This document shows, piece after piece, positions 1-9,375 of a stretch of DNA of 64,000 bases. The stretch is from assembly GCF_002002885.1 (NCBI RefSeq), contig NZ_CP019510.1, positions 4,092,001 to 4,156,000 on the forward strand, read 5' to 3'. Source of the DNA: Janthinobacterium sp. LM6 (lineage in GTDB: Bacteria > Pseudomonadota > Gammaproteobacteria > Burkholderiales > Burkholderiaceae_D). Position 1 is the stretch's first letter. Each line of letters starts with the position of its first letter. Below the pieces are notes generated by a model. That model saw only the letters and a program-made list of their open reading frames with translations. It had not been told where the DNA came from and ran no database searches. A program made the position numbers and the translations under genes.

Positions 1-24
1 TCAAAGACGCCCGCAAGCCATGCC

Positions 25-696
25 TCAGCGCGCGTCCGCAGGCGCATCCAGCAACTTCTGTTGCAGATCAAGGTTGAGCGCCCACTGCTCTTGCACGGGA
101 ATGGCGCGCCGCGAACTGGTCTTGAGGGAACCCTCTTGCGTCCACAGGAATGGATAAAAATTCAGGCAGAGGTCACCGGGCAAGGGCAATTCGGGCAATT
201 CCTCAAAGCCATGCGCGTCGCCGGACTGCCGGCCGTAAAACTGCCGCAACTGGCTGGTAAAAGCCCATTCGACAAACGCCGTGTAGCCGATCTCCAGCGC
301 TTCCCACTCCAGTGTCTCGGGGGCAAGGTAATAAAGCTGGCCCTGATCGGGGCCGAGCGCGCCGCCGTTGAGGGCAAAAAAGCCGCCCAGCACGTCATCG
401 GCCACCAACAGAAAACCGTCGGCCTTTCCTTCGTTCCAAGTAGCAATGTTCCGTTCCAGCTTGTCATGGCCCGAGCCCAGTATGCGCAGCCAGCCGCCAT
501 CCACCAGGATGCCCCCCGTTTCATAGGCGATCGCACCGAGGGGTGAGCGCGTGGTGATCTGCAGGCTCAGCAGCACATCCTCCCTGCCGGCCGAAGGTGG
601 CAGCAATTCCACCGGCAAGTCGGCCTCGCTGGCCCATTGTTTGATCAGCGGAAATGCCGGGTCTTCACTATCGAGTAATTCATTCAATGTACGCAT
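25..696 (-). CDS. DUF2625-like protein
   Basis: A 223-residue soluble protein with no signal peptide or membrane segment. The sequence resembles the DUF2625 family (my recollection of the family, not a search): a short helical start (MRTLNELLDS), a central stretch with PLGAIAYETGG, GGWLRILGSG and DGFLLVADDVLGGFFALNGG, and an aromatic-rich end. The reading frame extends upstream to 807. I chose the ATG at 696 because AAGG lies 9 bases ahead of it and the family homology begins there. No enzymatic function is known. It stands alone, divergent from the AraC regulator. Confidence 0.75.
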   Translation of the reverse strand: MRTLNELLDSEDPAFPLIKQWASEADLPVELLPPSAGREDVLLSLQITTRSPLGAIAYETGGILVDGGWLRILGSGHDKLERNIATWNEGKADGFLLVADDVLGGFFALNGGALGPDQGQLYYLAPETLEWEALEIGYTAFVEWAFTSQLRQFYGRQSGDAHGFEELPELPLPGDLCLNFYPFLWTQEGSLKTSSRRAIPVQEQWALNLDLQQKLLDAPADAR

Positions 697-972
697 GTAA
701 TCTGACCTTATCGATGACCGCTTGCGGCGGCCGGTGAGTGCATGACGAAGCTGGCGCTTGCCCATGGCGTGATCCGGTATCAATGATGCAAACTGGACAC
801 TTTGCAAATTTTACACAGATACACCGCTGCACGGCCGCACGTCTGCCACGGAACGCCAGCTTGATGCCGCGCAACTCCCGTGCATTCCCCTGTATCGACC
901 GTTCATCCTGCGCCTGGCGCCATTCGTCGGCCCGCGCTGGCCTGGCCTGGCGGCCGCACATACCATGTCGAT
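697..972. promoter_or_regulatory. Divergent intergenic region with inverted repeat
   Basis: This 276-base gap separates the divergent DUF2625 and AraC-type genes, so promoters for both should lie here. An inverted repeat, TGCAAA then 8 bases then TTTGCA, spans 787-806 and could be a regulator site. No convincing -35/-10 pair was found. The assignment is by position. Confidence 0.3.
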
Positions 973-1824
973 ATGACCACTCCACTCCAGTTCAAGTCCG
1001 GCCAGTTCTATGGCGACGTGCATCACGGCGCGCGCGGCAGCATCTTCGATATCCGCCGCCTGAAGGCCACGCGCGGCGAGGATGAAGTCGAAACGCACCG
1101 GCATGACGATGCCCACTTCGTTTTTGTTCTGTCCGGCACCTATATTTCCAGCGCCCTGCACGCCCCGCCGCGCGCGCCTTCGCCCACCCTCGTCTTCAAT
1201 CCTGCCGGCACGACGCACCGCGACCGCTTCGTCGATGGCAAGGGCAGTTTCATGACGGTATCGCTCGACCCTGCCCTGCTGTCGGGCGCCGAGGAATTGC
1301 ATGCGGCCCAGGAGTGCGCCAGCGTGTTGCGCGATACGGCCAGCGCAGCGGCCGCGTTCCGGCTCGCGCGCGAAGTGGGCCGCGGCGGCGATGGCGCCCT
1401 GCTCGAAGCGGGTGCGTGGGAGATGCTGGCCAGCCTGCACAAGGCGCCCCGGCAGGCGCGCCCCGCCCTGCCCGGCTGGGCGCACCAGGCGTATGCAGCC
1501 GTGATGGACCTGGCCAATGACACGCACCTGCGCATCGCCGACGTGGCCGCCGCCCTGGAGGTGCATCCCGTGCACCTGGCCCGCGTGTTCCGCCAGGCCT
1601 GGGGCTGTTCGCCGGGCGACCTGCTGCGCTGGCGCCGCGTCGACCAGGCCAGCGGCCTGCTGCGCCGCCCGGAACTGAGCATGGCCGAGGTGGCGCTGAG
1701 CGTGGGCTTTGCCGACCAGAGCCACATGACGCGCGCCTTCCAGGCCCGCTACGGCATGACGCCCAGCAACTATCGCCGCCAAATGTTTCAAACGTCCAAG
1801 ACAATGCCCAATTTACAAGACTAG
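973..1824 (+). CDS. AraC family transcriptional regulator
   Basis: A 283-residue regulator. The N-terminal half is a cupin-like sensor with the EVETHRHDDAHFVFVLSG signature of AraC_binding domains. The C-terminal ~100 residues hold the two helix-turn-helix motifs (RIADVAAALEVHPVHLARVF and AEVALSVGFADQSHMTRAF) and the family ending YGMTPSNYRR. The frame opens at 880 with a GTG, but similarity begins at the ATG at 973, although no strong ribosome-binding site precedes it. It lies 29 bases before a serine hydrolase on the same strand and probably regulates it. Confidence 0.85.
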   Translation: MTTPLQFKSGQFYGDVHHGARGSIFDIRRLKATRGEDEVETHRHDDAHFVFVLSGTYISSALHAPPRAPSPTLVFNPAGTTHRDRFVDGKGSFMTVSLDPALLSGAEELHAAQECASVLRDTASAAAAFRLAREVGRGGDGALLEAGAWEMLASLHKAPRQARPALPGWAHQAYAAVMDLANDTHLRIADVAAALEVHPVHLARVFRQAWGCSPGDLLRWRRVDQASGLLRRPELSMAEVALSVGFADQSHMTRAFQARYGMTPSNYRRQMFQTSKTMPNLQD

Positions 1825-1853
1825 ACTGCACTTTTCCAACTCAGGAGCACACC

Positions 1854-2888
1854 ATGTTGCGATATTTACCCCTTCTTCTCGCCTTCGGCAGCAGCGTCCA
1901 CGCAGGCGAACTGGACGGCGTCACCACCGCCATCGAAGCGGGCGACTTCAAGCAGGTCACCAGCGTCGTGGTGGCGCAGCATGGCAAGCTGCTTTACGAA
2001 CACTACTTCGACAAGGATGGCGCCGAAAGCCTGCGCAACACGCGCTCGGTGGGCAAGACGGTGGCCGGCATGCTGGTCGGCCTGGCCATCGAGCGCAAGC
2101 TCCTGCGCGCCGACACCCCCGTGCTGCCGTATTTTCCGGAACTGCGCCCGCTGGCCTACGCCGACCCGCGCAAGGACAAGATCACGGTCGAGGATTTCCT
2201 GACCATGAGCTCGCTGCTTGAGTGCGACGACGACAACCAGCATTCGCGCGGCAATGAAGAGCGCATGTATCTGGTGGAAGACTGGAGCCGCTTCGTGGCC
2301 GACTTGCCGATCCGCGGCTTTCCCGAATGGCAGCCCCGCCCCGAGCAATCGCCGTACGGCCGCGCCTGGAGCTATTGCACGGCCGGCGTAACCCTGCTGG
2401 GACCGCTGCTTGAAAAGGTGAGCGGCCAGGGCGTGCCGGACTTCGCCGCCGCCAACCTGTTCCAGCCGCTTGGCATCGACAAGGTGAAATGGCAATTCCA
2501 GCCCAAGGGCAGCGCCATGACGGGCGGCGGCTTGCAGCTGCGCAGCGTGGACCTGATGAAGCTGGGCCAGCTCTACCTCGACGGCGGGCGCTGGCATGGC
2601 AAGCAGGTGATGCCGGCGGAATGGGTCAGGCGCTCGATCGCGCCCCATGCCAACGCGCGCGAAGGCATGGACTACGGTTACCTGTGGTGGCTGCAGCCGT
2701 TCACGGCGAATGGCCGCACGGTGCAAAGCTACGGCATGGCGGGTTCCGGCGGCAATAAAGTGCTGGTATTGCCGGAACTCGATGCCGTGGTCGTCATCAC
2801 CACGACCAACTTCCAGGTGCGCGACGCCCATGGCCTCAGCGAAAAATTGCTGACCAAGCTGATCCTGCCGGCATTGATGCGCCCGTGA
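1854..2888 (+). CDS. Beta-lactamase-like serine hydrolase
   Basis: A 344-residue exported member of the class C beta-lactamase/penicillin-binding-protein-like hydrolases. A signal peptide (MLRYLPLLLAFGSSVHAG) leads the protein. The SxxK nucleophile motif is S65-V-G-K68 and the second-motif Tyr is probably Y174 in SYCTAG, where the usual YxN is YCT. AGGAGC sits just before the ATG. The family covers esterases, peptidases and lactamases, so the substrate is unknown. It is probably co-transcribed with the AraC-type gene ahead and converges on the esterase that follows. Confidence 0.85.
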   Translation: MLRYLPLLLAFGSSVHAGELDGVTTAIEAGDFKQVTSVVVAQHGKLLYEHYFDKDGAESLRNTRSVGKTVAGMLVGLAIERKLLRADTPVLPYFPELRPLAYADPRKDKITVEDFLTMSSLLECDDDNQHSRGNEERMYLVEDWSRFVADLPIRGFPEWQPRPEQSPYGRAWSYCTAGVTLLGPLLEKVSGQGVPDFAAANLFQPLGIDKVKWQFQPKGSAMTGGGLQLRSVDLMKLGQLYLDGGRWHGKQVMPAEWVRRSIAPHANAREGMDYGYLWWLQPFTANGRTVQSYGMAGSGGNKVLVLPELDAVVVITTTNFQVRDAHGLSEKLLTKLILPALMRP

Positions 2889-2895
2889 GCGCCCG

Positions 2896-3798
2896 TCATT
2901 TTGCGGACGTCAAATATGCCCGCAAGCCATGCGTGAGCACGAAAGGAAACACGCTCGCGTGATCTTCATCCGCGAAGACGCGCAAGCGCGTCTTCAGGCC
3001 GGGGAACTTGCGCGATGTCAACTTTCCATCGAATTCGCGCAAGTCGGCCAGCATGTCGGCCTCTTCCTCCGCACGCGAACGTTTCTTGCCCGCCGCCAAC
3101 TTTTCCAGGCCGCCGATGCCGAAGAACACGGACGCCGGCAAGTCCTTGTGGCTGGCCGCATACGCCTGTTCGCGGTCGAACATGACGCCGGCGTCGTACC
3201 ACAGCGACGGGCTGCCGAGGATGTAGTGCTCGAAGGTGCGCGGTTCCGTCAGCAGGAATTGCAGGCCCAGCAGGCTGCCGTACGAGTGGCCGATAAACAC
3301 CTTGCGCTGCATGTTCGCGCGATAGTGCTGCGCAATAAAGGGAAACACCTCGCCCGAGATGAACTGGCCATATGCCTTCGCTTCGCCGAACGCCGGCTGC
3401 CGTCCCGGCATGTCCGAGCGGTAATCGTGCTTGCGCGGCGTGGTGGGCGTGTAGTCGCGACGGCGGCTGTACACCCCGCCATCGCCGTTGGCGTACGACA
3501 AGCCGACCACGATGACTTCTTCCATCCCCGCATGCTTGTTCAGGCGCTGCGCGATATTGCGCACGATGGCAAACGAATAATTGGCATCGACGACGAACAG
3601 CACCGGATAGCGCTTATTGCCCTGCCGATAGGAATCGGGCAAGGCGACATACAGCTGGTAGTCGCGCTTCAAGGCTTGCGCGCGGATATCGCGCACTTCC
3701 GTATTTTCAAGAACGTAGCTGGCAGGGGCGCTGGCGGGCGCGGCCTGGGTGCTGCCGGCCAGGCAGCACAGGACGATGAGCAGATGCAGAGGCGTCAA
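2896..3798 (-). CDS. Secreted alpha/beta-hydrolase, putative esterase family
   Basis: A 300-residue exported hydrolase of the esterase D/IroE-like family. An N-terminal signal peptide ends near TQAAPA. The nucleophile elbow is G-H-S172-Y-G-S and the likely catalytic His is H280 in DEDHASVFP. The region YPVLFVVDANYSF is typical of the family. Relatives hydrolyse siderophore esters, S-formylglutathione or other acyl esters; the substrate here cannot be read. It lies 25 bases behind mshN on the same strand, so read-through from the pilus operon is possible, though no link to pili is known. Confidence 0.8.
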   Translation of the reverse strand: MTPLHLLIVLCCLAGSTQAAPASAPASYVLENTEVRDIRAQALKRDYQLYVALPDSYRQGNKRYPVLFVVDANYSFAIVRNIAQRLNKHAGMEEVIVVGLSYANGDGGVYSRRRDYTPTTPRKHDYRSDMPGRQPAFGEAKAYGQFISGEVFPFIAQHYRANMQRKVFIGHSYGSLLGLQFLLTEPRTFEHYILGSPSLWYDAGVMFDREQAYAASHKDLPASVFFGIGGLEKLAAGKKRSRAEEEADMLADLREFDGKLTSRKFPGLKTRLRVFADEDHASVFPFVLTHGLRAYLTSAK

Positions 3799-3823
3799 GC
3801 TGTTTCTTTCATTGAGGTCAAAA

Positions 3824-4891
3824 TTACTTCGCCGCAGCCGCCGTCAACTGCACCAGCTTGCGCTCGACGAACGCCTGCAGCTGCGGCGACAGGGTTTGCA
3901 AGCCCTTGGCCCGCTCGAACGCCTGGCGCGCCTGGGCCGGGTGGTTGTCCGCTTGCAAGGCGATGCCGAGACCCATCCACCAGACGCCGTTGTCGGGCGC
4001 CGCCTGCAGGGCCAGCTGGTAGTGGTCGGCCGCTTCGCGGTAGCGCTGCTCGCGCTGCAGCACGCCGGCCAGGAAGGCGTGATACTCGCCGCTGTCGCTG
4101 GCGTAAGGCAAGCTGCGCATGAGGGTATCGAGGGCCGCCGCGCCGCCGTTGGCCTTGTCCAGCTGCAAACGGGCCAGCATCATCGCCTGCGCCGGCTGTT
4201 TCGGGTCCAGCGCCAAACTCAGCTGCAACTGGCGGGCCGCCTCGTCGGGACGCTGCGCTTCGAGCAGCAGGCGCACCAGCGTTTCGCGCGCGCCCTGGTG
4301 GCGCGGATCGAGCTGCAGGGTCTGCTGCAAGGCCAGCATGGCGTCGGACACGCGCCCATCCTGCAACTGCGCCAGCGTGCGCCGGTATTCATTCTCCACG
4401 CGCTGCTGCGGCGTGACTTGTTTTCCATCAATGATGCGTTCGCTGGCGACAGGCACTGCCGTCTTCACCACGGGCGCCACGGCAGGCTTGGCCGGCTTTG
4501 CAGTCATGCGGCGCAGATCCTCAGCGCGCAGGCTGGCTGGCGCAACCGTCTCCTCGGCCTGGAACACGGGCTCGGGTTCCGCCGCCGGGGCCGCCGCCAC
4601 GGGCGCGGGAGCAACGGCCGCAGGCACAGGGACTGGGACTGGGACTGGCACCGGCGCCGGAACCGGATTGCTGGCCACATTCACCAGCACGGGCGGCACG
4701 GGCGGCCGTTTCAGGTAGACCCAGCCCAGGGCGATGGCGGCGGCCGTCAGGCCGGCCGCGCCGCCGAAAACGAGCGCGCGCGAAACGCCCCGCTCGCGTT
4801 CGGGCACGGAGCGGATGCCGGCCGCGTCGCCGCGTCCATCGGGGGTGCCGCGGGCATCGAGGTCTTGCAACATCTTGTTAATCAGGCTCAT
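3824..4891 (-). CDS. mshN: MSHA biogenesis protein MshN (TPR)
   Basis: 355 residues. The start MSLINKMLQDLDARG is the hallmark of MshN. A membrane segment (about residues 38-57) follows, then a Pro-Val repeat linker and a periplasmic tetratricopeptide region from about residue 155 to the end. The role inferred from the family is as an accessory protein of the MSHA pilus base that links inner-membrane and secretin parts. It is the last gene of the pilus operon, 17 bases behind mshM. Confidence 0.88.
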   Translation of the reverse strand: MSLINKMLQDLDARGTPDGRGDAAGIRSVPERERGVSRALVFGGAAGLTAAAIALGWVYLKRPPVPPVLVNVASNPVPAPVPVPVPVPVPAAVAPAPVAAAPAAEPEPVFQAEETVAPASLRAEDLRRMTAKPAKPAVAPVVKTAVPVASERIIDGKQVTPQQRVENEYRRTLAQLQDGRVSDAMLALQQTLQLDPRHQGARETLVRLLLEAQRPDEAARQLQLSLALDPKQPAQAMMLARLQLDKANGGAAALDTLMRSLPYASDSGEYHAFLAGVLQREQRYREAADHYQLALQAAPDNGVWWMGLGIALQADNHPAQARQAFERAKGLQTLSPQLQAFVERKLVQLTAAAAK

Positions 4892-4908
4892 CTACAGGCT
4901 CATCTTCG

Positions 4909-5814
4909 TCATCGGTTCAATAAAGTCCAGCTTGCGCCGCAGGCAGCGGCCAGCACGCCGGCGCCCGCCAGCCACGGCCACGGCCGCTGCCAGAAGGGCC
5001 GAGGCTTGCTGGCCAGGGTATCGCTGGCGGCCAGCGCCACGTGGCGCCCGCTCACCTGCTGCCGCCCTTCGCCATACGCCACCATCAGCGCCTTGTGCGC
5101 CATGATGTTGATCAGGCGCGGGATGCCGCCGGAAGCCTTGTACAGCTTGCTCACGCCGCCACGGCTGAACAGGCGCGCGCCGTCGAAACCGGCCACGCGC
5201 AGGCGGTGCGCCACATAGAAATCCACGTCGTCGCGCGACAAGGGCCCCAGGTGATAGTGAAAGGTGATGCGCTGCGCCAACTGGCGGATTTCCGGCAGGG
5301 CCAGCTTGACGTCCAATTCCGGCTGGCCGAACAGCACGATCTGCAGCAGCTTGCGCTTTTCCGTTTCCAGATTCGTCAGCAGGCGCAGCGCTTCCAGGCT
5401 GTCGACGGGAATCGCCTGCGCTTCGTCCAGGCACAGCAGCACGCGCTTGCCCTGCGCCGCCAGGTTGAGCAAACGCAAGTTGAGCGACTTGAGTAGTTGA
5501 TGCTGATCAGCATCTTTCTCCAGCAACACATCAAGGTCGTCCGCCAGGGCCAGGATCAGCGAACGGGGCGGCAAGTTCGGATTCGGGATGTAGGCCGTGA
5601 CGAAGTCCGGTCCCAACGATTGCATGAACTTGCGGCACAAAAAGGTTTTACCAGTCCCCACTTCGCCAGTGATCTTGATGAAGCCCTCGCCATTGCGCGC
5701 CGCCACCAGCAGGGTGTTGAGCGCCTTTTGCGACTGCGGGCCGTTGAAGAAGAAACTGGTATCGGGCGTGAGGCCGAACGGCGCCTCGCGCAAGCCGAAA
5801 TGGGCCTGGTACAT
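4909..5814 (-). CDS. mshM: MSHA biogenesis ATPase MshM (ExeA-type AAA)
   Basis: 301 residues. The start MYQAHFGLREAPFGLTPD is the ExeA/MshM signature. Walker A is G50-E-V-G-T-G-K-T57 and Walker B is VLLCLDEAQA. A hydrophobic anchor lies near the C-terminus (about 278-298). ExeA-type proteins help secretin assembly through the cell wall, which fits its place directly behind the secretin gene mshL (the genes abut). A second, longer ExeA-type gene sits in the divergent cluster at 17975. Confidence 0.9.
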   Translation of the reverse strand: MYQAHFGLREAPFGLTPDTSFFFNGPQSQKALNTLLVAARNGEGFIKITGEVGTGKTFLCRKFMQSLGPDFVTAYIPNPNLPPRSLILALADDLDVLLEKDADQHQLLKSLNLRLLNLAAQGKRVLLCLDEAQAIPVDSLEALRLLTNLETEKRKLLQIVLFGQPELDVKLALPEIRQLAQRITFHYHLGPLSRDDVDFYVAHRLRVAGFDGARLFSRGGVSKLYKASGGIPRLINIMAHKALMVAYGEGRQQVSGRHVALAASDTLASKPRPFWQRPWPWLAGAGVLAAACGASWTLLNR

Positions 5815-7632
5815 TTAGCGCCGCTCCGACGGACGGCGCGGGTCGAGCGCCTCGATGCGCTTGCCCGAATCGAGCAAGTCCTCGTTCCAGCTGTTGGCGC
5901 CGTCGACGATGGTGGGCTTGATCAGCACCACCAGCTCGCGCTTCTGGATCACCTGCCCCGTGTTGCGGAACAGCGCGCCCAGCACGGGAAGGTCGCCCGC
6001 GCCCGGCACTTGCGAGCGGTCCGCCGTCGTCGCCTGGCGCATCAGGCCGCCGATGGCGACGATGCGGCCATCCTGGCTGCGCACCATGCTGTCCATCTCC
6101 GACGTGCTGGAGGCGGCCAGCGGCAGTTTCAGCGAGCCGGCGCTGCCCAGGTCGATTTCCTTGCTGATGGTCGACACCTGGCTGACGGACGGGTGCACGT
6201 GCAGGATGATGTTGCCATCCGCATCGATCTGCGGCGTCACGTCCAGCACCACGCCGGAAAAGAACGGCTGCAAGGTCACATTGGGGCTGGTGGTGGCGCC
6301 GCTGGCCGTCGTATTCGTCGTGGTCGACACGCCCGTCACGTAAAACTCGTCGGTGCCGATCTTCAGCACGGCCTTCTGGTTATTCATGGTGGCAATGCGC
6401 GGGCTCGACAGCACGTGCACGGAGCCTTGCGATTCCAGGAAGGAAATCATCGCCGCGAAATTGGCCGTCTGGAAGGCCAGGCCGAACATGGAACCGGCCG
6501 AGTTCGCCGCCGAGCTGAGGCCAAAGCCGCTGCTGGCCGTCAAGCCGCTGCCATTCGTCATGTTGGGCGGCTGGCCGCCATTGAACGGCAGCGGCGCCAG
6601 CGTGCCGCCCGGCTGGATGAAGCCCGTCGAGATGCGGTTCGTGTGGCCGCTCTTGATCGAGGCGAACGAGGCCCAGTTGATGCCCGTCTGCGTGTTGTCG
6701 TTGAGCTCGACCTCGAGGATTTTCGCTTCCAGGATCACCTGGCGGTCGACGGACAGTTGCGTGGCCTTCAGGTACATGTCGACATTGCGCAACTCTTCCG
6801 GCATGGCGCGGATGACGATCACGCCCGATTGCGGGCTGAGCACCACTTGCCGGCCGCCGTCGCTGCTGCCGACGATGGCTTCCAGCGCCGCCCTCAATTC
6901 CGGCCAGAAATCCGCCGTCGACGAGGTGGTCAGGTTGCTGCTGTCCAGGGTGCGGCCGCCCTGGCCGCCGTTCGTCTGCTGGTTTTGCTCGTTGTTCTGG
7001 TTATTGCCCTGGTTGTTATTGCCGCTGTTGCCCGAGCCGCCCGAATTGGTCGAGCCGACGGAACCGACCGACGTCGACGAGACGCGCAAGTTGGAACTGC
7101 CGCGGCGCGCGCCCGTCAGGTAATTGACGTGGAACAAGCGCGTCTGCATGGTCAGGGGCTTGATATAGATCTGCGTGCCCTCGACCTTGTAATCGTAGCC
7201 ATACAGTTCGCGCACGGCGTCGAGCGCCTGGAACAGCGTCACGTCCTTCAGGTTGGCGGAAATCGTGCCGCCGATGTCGGGATGGACCAGCATGTTGTAG
7301 CGCGTGCCGGCGACGATAGAGGTGAAGAACTGGCGCGCCGGCACATTGTTGAAAGCCACGTTGAAGCGCTCGTCGAGCGCGGCGCGGGCCTTCGGCAATT
7401 GCTGGGCCAGGGCCGCCACGGGCGGCAGCAGCGCCGCTTCCACGGCGTCCGGCTGGGCCGCTGGCGCCGTGGTGGCCGCCGCGCCCTTGACGGCATCGGT
7501 GATCGCATTATAGGTGTCGCGCTTGACGGGCGCGACGTTGCAGCCGCCCAGGCCCAGGCTGACGCTGATGACAGCCGCCATCGTACTGATCTTGAACATG
7601 CTCGCCTTGTGTTGATTGAGTTGCTTGGCCAC
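5815..7632 (-). CDS. mshL: MSHA secretin MshL
   Basis: 605 residues forming the outer-membrane pore of the pilus. The lipoprotein signal ends in the lipobox LGGC. An STN/N0-type domain follows (FNNVPARQFFTSIV, then a TonB-short-like fold), then an Asn/Gln-rich linker at about residues 175-220, then the secretin domain with the PVLGALFRNTG signature and a beta-rich C-terminus. It lies between mshK (5-base gap) and mshM. Confidence 0.93.
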   Translation of the reverse strand: MAKQLNQHKASMFKISTMAAVISVSLGLGGCNVAPVKRDTYNAITDAVKGAAATTAPAAQPDAVEAALLPPVAALAQQLPKARAALDERFNVAFNNVPARQFFTSIVAGTRYNMLVHPDIGGTISANLKDVTLFQALDAVRELYGYDYKVEGTQIYIKPLTMQTRLFHVNYLTGARRGSSNLRVSSTSVGSVGSTNSGGSGNSGNNNQGNNQNNEQNQQTNGGQGGRTLDSSNLTTSSTADFWPELRAALEAIVGSSDGGRQVVLSPQSGVIVIRAMPEELRNVDMYLKATQLSVDRQVILEAKILEVELNDNTQTGINWASFASIKSGHTNRISTGFIQPGGTLAPLPFNGGQPPNMTNGSGLTASSGFGLSSAANSAGSMFGLAFQTANFAAMISFLESQGSVHVLSSPRIATMNNQKAVLKIGTDEFYVTGVSTTTNTTASGATTSPNVTLQPFFSGVVLDVTPQIDADGNIILHVHPSVSQVSTISKEIDLGSAGSLKLPLAASSTSEMDSMVRSQDGRIVAIGGLMRQATTADRSQVPGAGDLPVLGALFRNTGQVIQKRELVVLIKPTIVDGANSWNEDLLDSGKRIEALDPRRPSERR

Positions 7633-7637
7633 TTCTT

Positions 7638-8027
7638 CTACTCCTGCTTGCGGTCGGTCTTGCGATCGGTCTTATTGTCGGTCTTGCTGCTGGGGTACAG
7701 CTTGAAGGTTTCCAGTGATTTGCCACGCCGCAACAATACGGCCGTGTCGCGGATTTCCACCACCACGGCGTCGCCCACCTTGCCGCCCACCTTGACCGTC
7801 TGGCCATCGATGACGGCCAGGCGGCGCCCGCCCGGCTGGGTGGAGATGAGCACCGATTGCAGCTGCGGCCGGGCCGCGACGACGGGCGCGGCGCTGGCGG
7901 GCGCCCACAGGGCCGCGGGCGGACGCGTCGGGTCGTCGAGCGCCTGCGCCTGCGCGTCCGGCGATGCCAGGCTCAGCATCAAGACAGGCGCCAACAGCGC
8001 GGAACCCAGGGTCAGAGTGCGATCCAT
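7638..8027 (-). CDS. mshK: MSHA biogenesis protein MshK
   Basis: 129 residues. A signal peptide ends around DAQAQA, followed by DDPTRPP, a motif shared by MshK and PilP/GspC-like periplasmic proteins that contact the secretin. A Lys/Asp repeat (KTDNKTDRKTDRK) ends the protein. A longer frame runs upstream to 8840, but the ATG at 8027 matches the family start. The gene overlaps mshJ by 16 bases, which suggests translational coupling. Confidence 0.85.
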   Translation of the reverse strand: MDRTLTLGSALLAPVLMLSLASPDAQAQALDDPTRPPAALWAPASAAPVVAARPQLQSVLISTQPGGRRLAVIDGQTVKVGGKVGDAVVVEIRDTAVLLRRGKSLETFKLYPSSKTDNKTDRKTDRKQE

Positions 8028-8695
8028 GTATCGTCCATGCTGAGGGTATGTAAGGTCAGGGTCAGGGTGGCGCCCGGGTAGCTGGCAGCGTCGAGGTGGG
8101 CGGCGCCCCAGAAGACGCGCGTCGGCATCGCTTGCAGCGCCTGCATGTATTGCACCATGTCCGCATAGCTGCCTTGCAGCACCACTTCCACGCCGTGCTG
8201 GTGCAGCAACGGTGCCGGGGTCGCCGCCCTGGCCGCCGCATCGCCGTTCGCGCTGTCGGCCTGGCGCGCGCCCACGGCGCTGGCAGGCAGGGTTTTCAGC
8301 GACACCACGCGCAGCCCGGCATGCCGGCGTAGCAGGTGTTCGAGCAAGGTGACCATGCGCTCGGGCGCCACCAGGCCATGCTGTTTCTCGCGCAGCGCCC
8401 GCGCCAGGGACGCCGTTTCCGCCTGCAAGGCCAGCAGGCGCGTGCGCGCTTCCCGGTCGGGATCGGTGGCATGGGCCAGCATGGTCAGCTCGATTTCCTT
8501 GTCGGTGGCCGTCAACAGGCTTTGTTTTTGCGCAATGCTCGCCTCCAGCGCGGCGCGTTTCGCCAGCAGGGGATTGAAGCTCATGAAATAAAACACGAAC
8601 AGGACGGCGGCCGCACCGGCGCCGAACACCATCAGCCGCTCGCGCAGGCTGAGGGCGTCGAAGGCGGCGGCCCATTTCTTCAGCAAGGGCAGCAT
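8012..8695 (-). CDS. mshJ: MSHA biogenesis protein MshJ (PilO-like)
   Basis: 227 residues. A single N-terminal membrane helix (about 23-42) is followed by a coiled-coil stretch (residues 45-105) and a small ferredoxin-like C-terminal domain, the layout of PilO/GspM proteins. It would pair with the PilN-like protein encoded just ahead to form the inner-membrane alignment complex. It abuts the preceding gene through a TGATG overlap. Confidence 0.85.
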   Translation of the reverse strand: MLPLLKKWAAAFDALSLRERLMVFGAGAAAVLFVFYFMSFNPLLAKRAALEASIAQKQSLLTATDKEIELTMLAHATDPDREARTRLLALQAETASLARALREKQHGLVAPERMVTLLEHLLRRHAGLRVVSLKTLPASAVGARQADSANGDAAARAATPAPLLHQHGVEVVLQGSYADMVQYMQALQAMPTRVFWGAAHLDAASYPGATLTLTLHTLSMDDTWIAL

Positions 8696-9375
8696 CAGCG
8701 TGTTCCTTCCGTAACAGGTTTCGGCGGCGAGGCAGGCCCGGCCGGGCCGGCGGCGCGGTCGGCCGACTGCAGGCTGAACGCGACATACGGCAGGCCAGGC
8801 GCCTTGCCCTCGGCCACGGCCGGCTGCCCGGGCTGGCCAATGTCGAGGCTGGCGAAGGTCTTGCCTTTCAGTACCTCCTGCTGGCCCAGGCGCGTGATGT
8901 ACGCGGGCAGCAGCGACGCGTGCAAGGCGCGGCCCTGCAAGCCGAAGTCATTGCCGGCGCCGGCAATATCCACGCCCGTCAGCCATACGCCCTCGACCCG
9001 CGCCTGCGCCAGCGCGCGGAAATAGCCGGCATAGCCGAGGGTATTGCCCAGCTTGCCGCTTTCCAGCACGTTCGACGCATCCTGCAGCAGCTGGCGCTGC
9101 GCCTCGACGGCCGCCAGTTCCTGCGCCAGCGCGGGATCTTTCTTGCGTGGAGGGAAATCGCGCAGCGTCTGGTCGCGCTTCGCCTCGCCTTGCGCCAGCG
9201 CCGCCTTGACGCCCGCTTCGCGCTGCTCCAGGCCGGCCATTGCCTGCTGGGCCAGCACGCCCACGGCCAGCAGGGCCAGCGCCAGGCCGCCCAGGGCCAG
9301 CCCGGCCGTGCGCGCCGACATATGGTGTTTTTGCAGTTCAAACTGGGGATTGAACAGATTGATCTGCTGGCTCAT
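8695..9375 (-). CDS. mshI2: MSHA PilN-like protein (MshI2)
   Basis: 226 residues. It begins MSQQINLFNPQF, matching the cytoplasmic INL(F/Y) motif by which PilN binds PilM. One membrane helix (about residues 23-45) and a coiled coil follow. Its position between the PilM-like MshI and the PilO-like MshJ supports the assignment. It overlaps mshI by ATGA. The C-terminus is Pro/Ala-rich. Some annotations would call this only a fimbrial assembly protein. Confidence 0.8.
   Translation of the reverse strand: MSQQINLFNPQFELQKHHMSARTAGLALGGLALALLAVGVLAQQAMAGLEQREAGVKAALAQGEAKRDQTLRDFPPRKKDPALAQELAAVEAQRQLLQDASNVLESGKLGNTLGYAGYFRALAQARVEGVWLTGVDIAGAGNDFGLQGRALHASLLPAYITRLGQQEVLKGKTFASLDIGQPGQPAVAEGKAPGLPYVAFSLQSADRAAGPAGPASPPKPVTEGTR

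Noticed and set aside
4620-4665. Apparent tandem repeat of GGGACT/GGCACC type units.
   Set aside because: It is the coding sequence of a Pro-Val linker in mshN on the minus strand.
5497-8043. Long plus-strand open frame of 848 codons across mshM-mshK.
   Set aside because: It is the antisense shadow of the secretin and neighbours in GC-rich DNA; the protein is His/Arg/Gln-rich without any domain.
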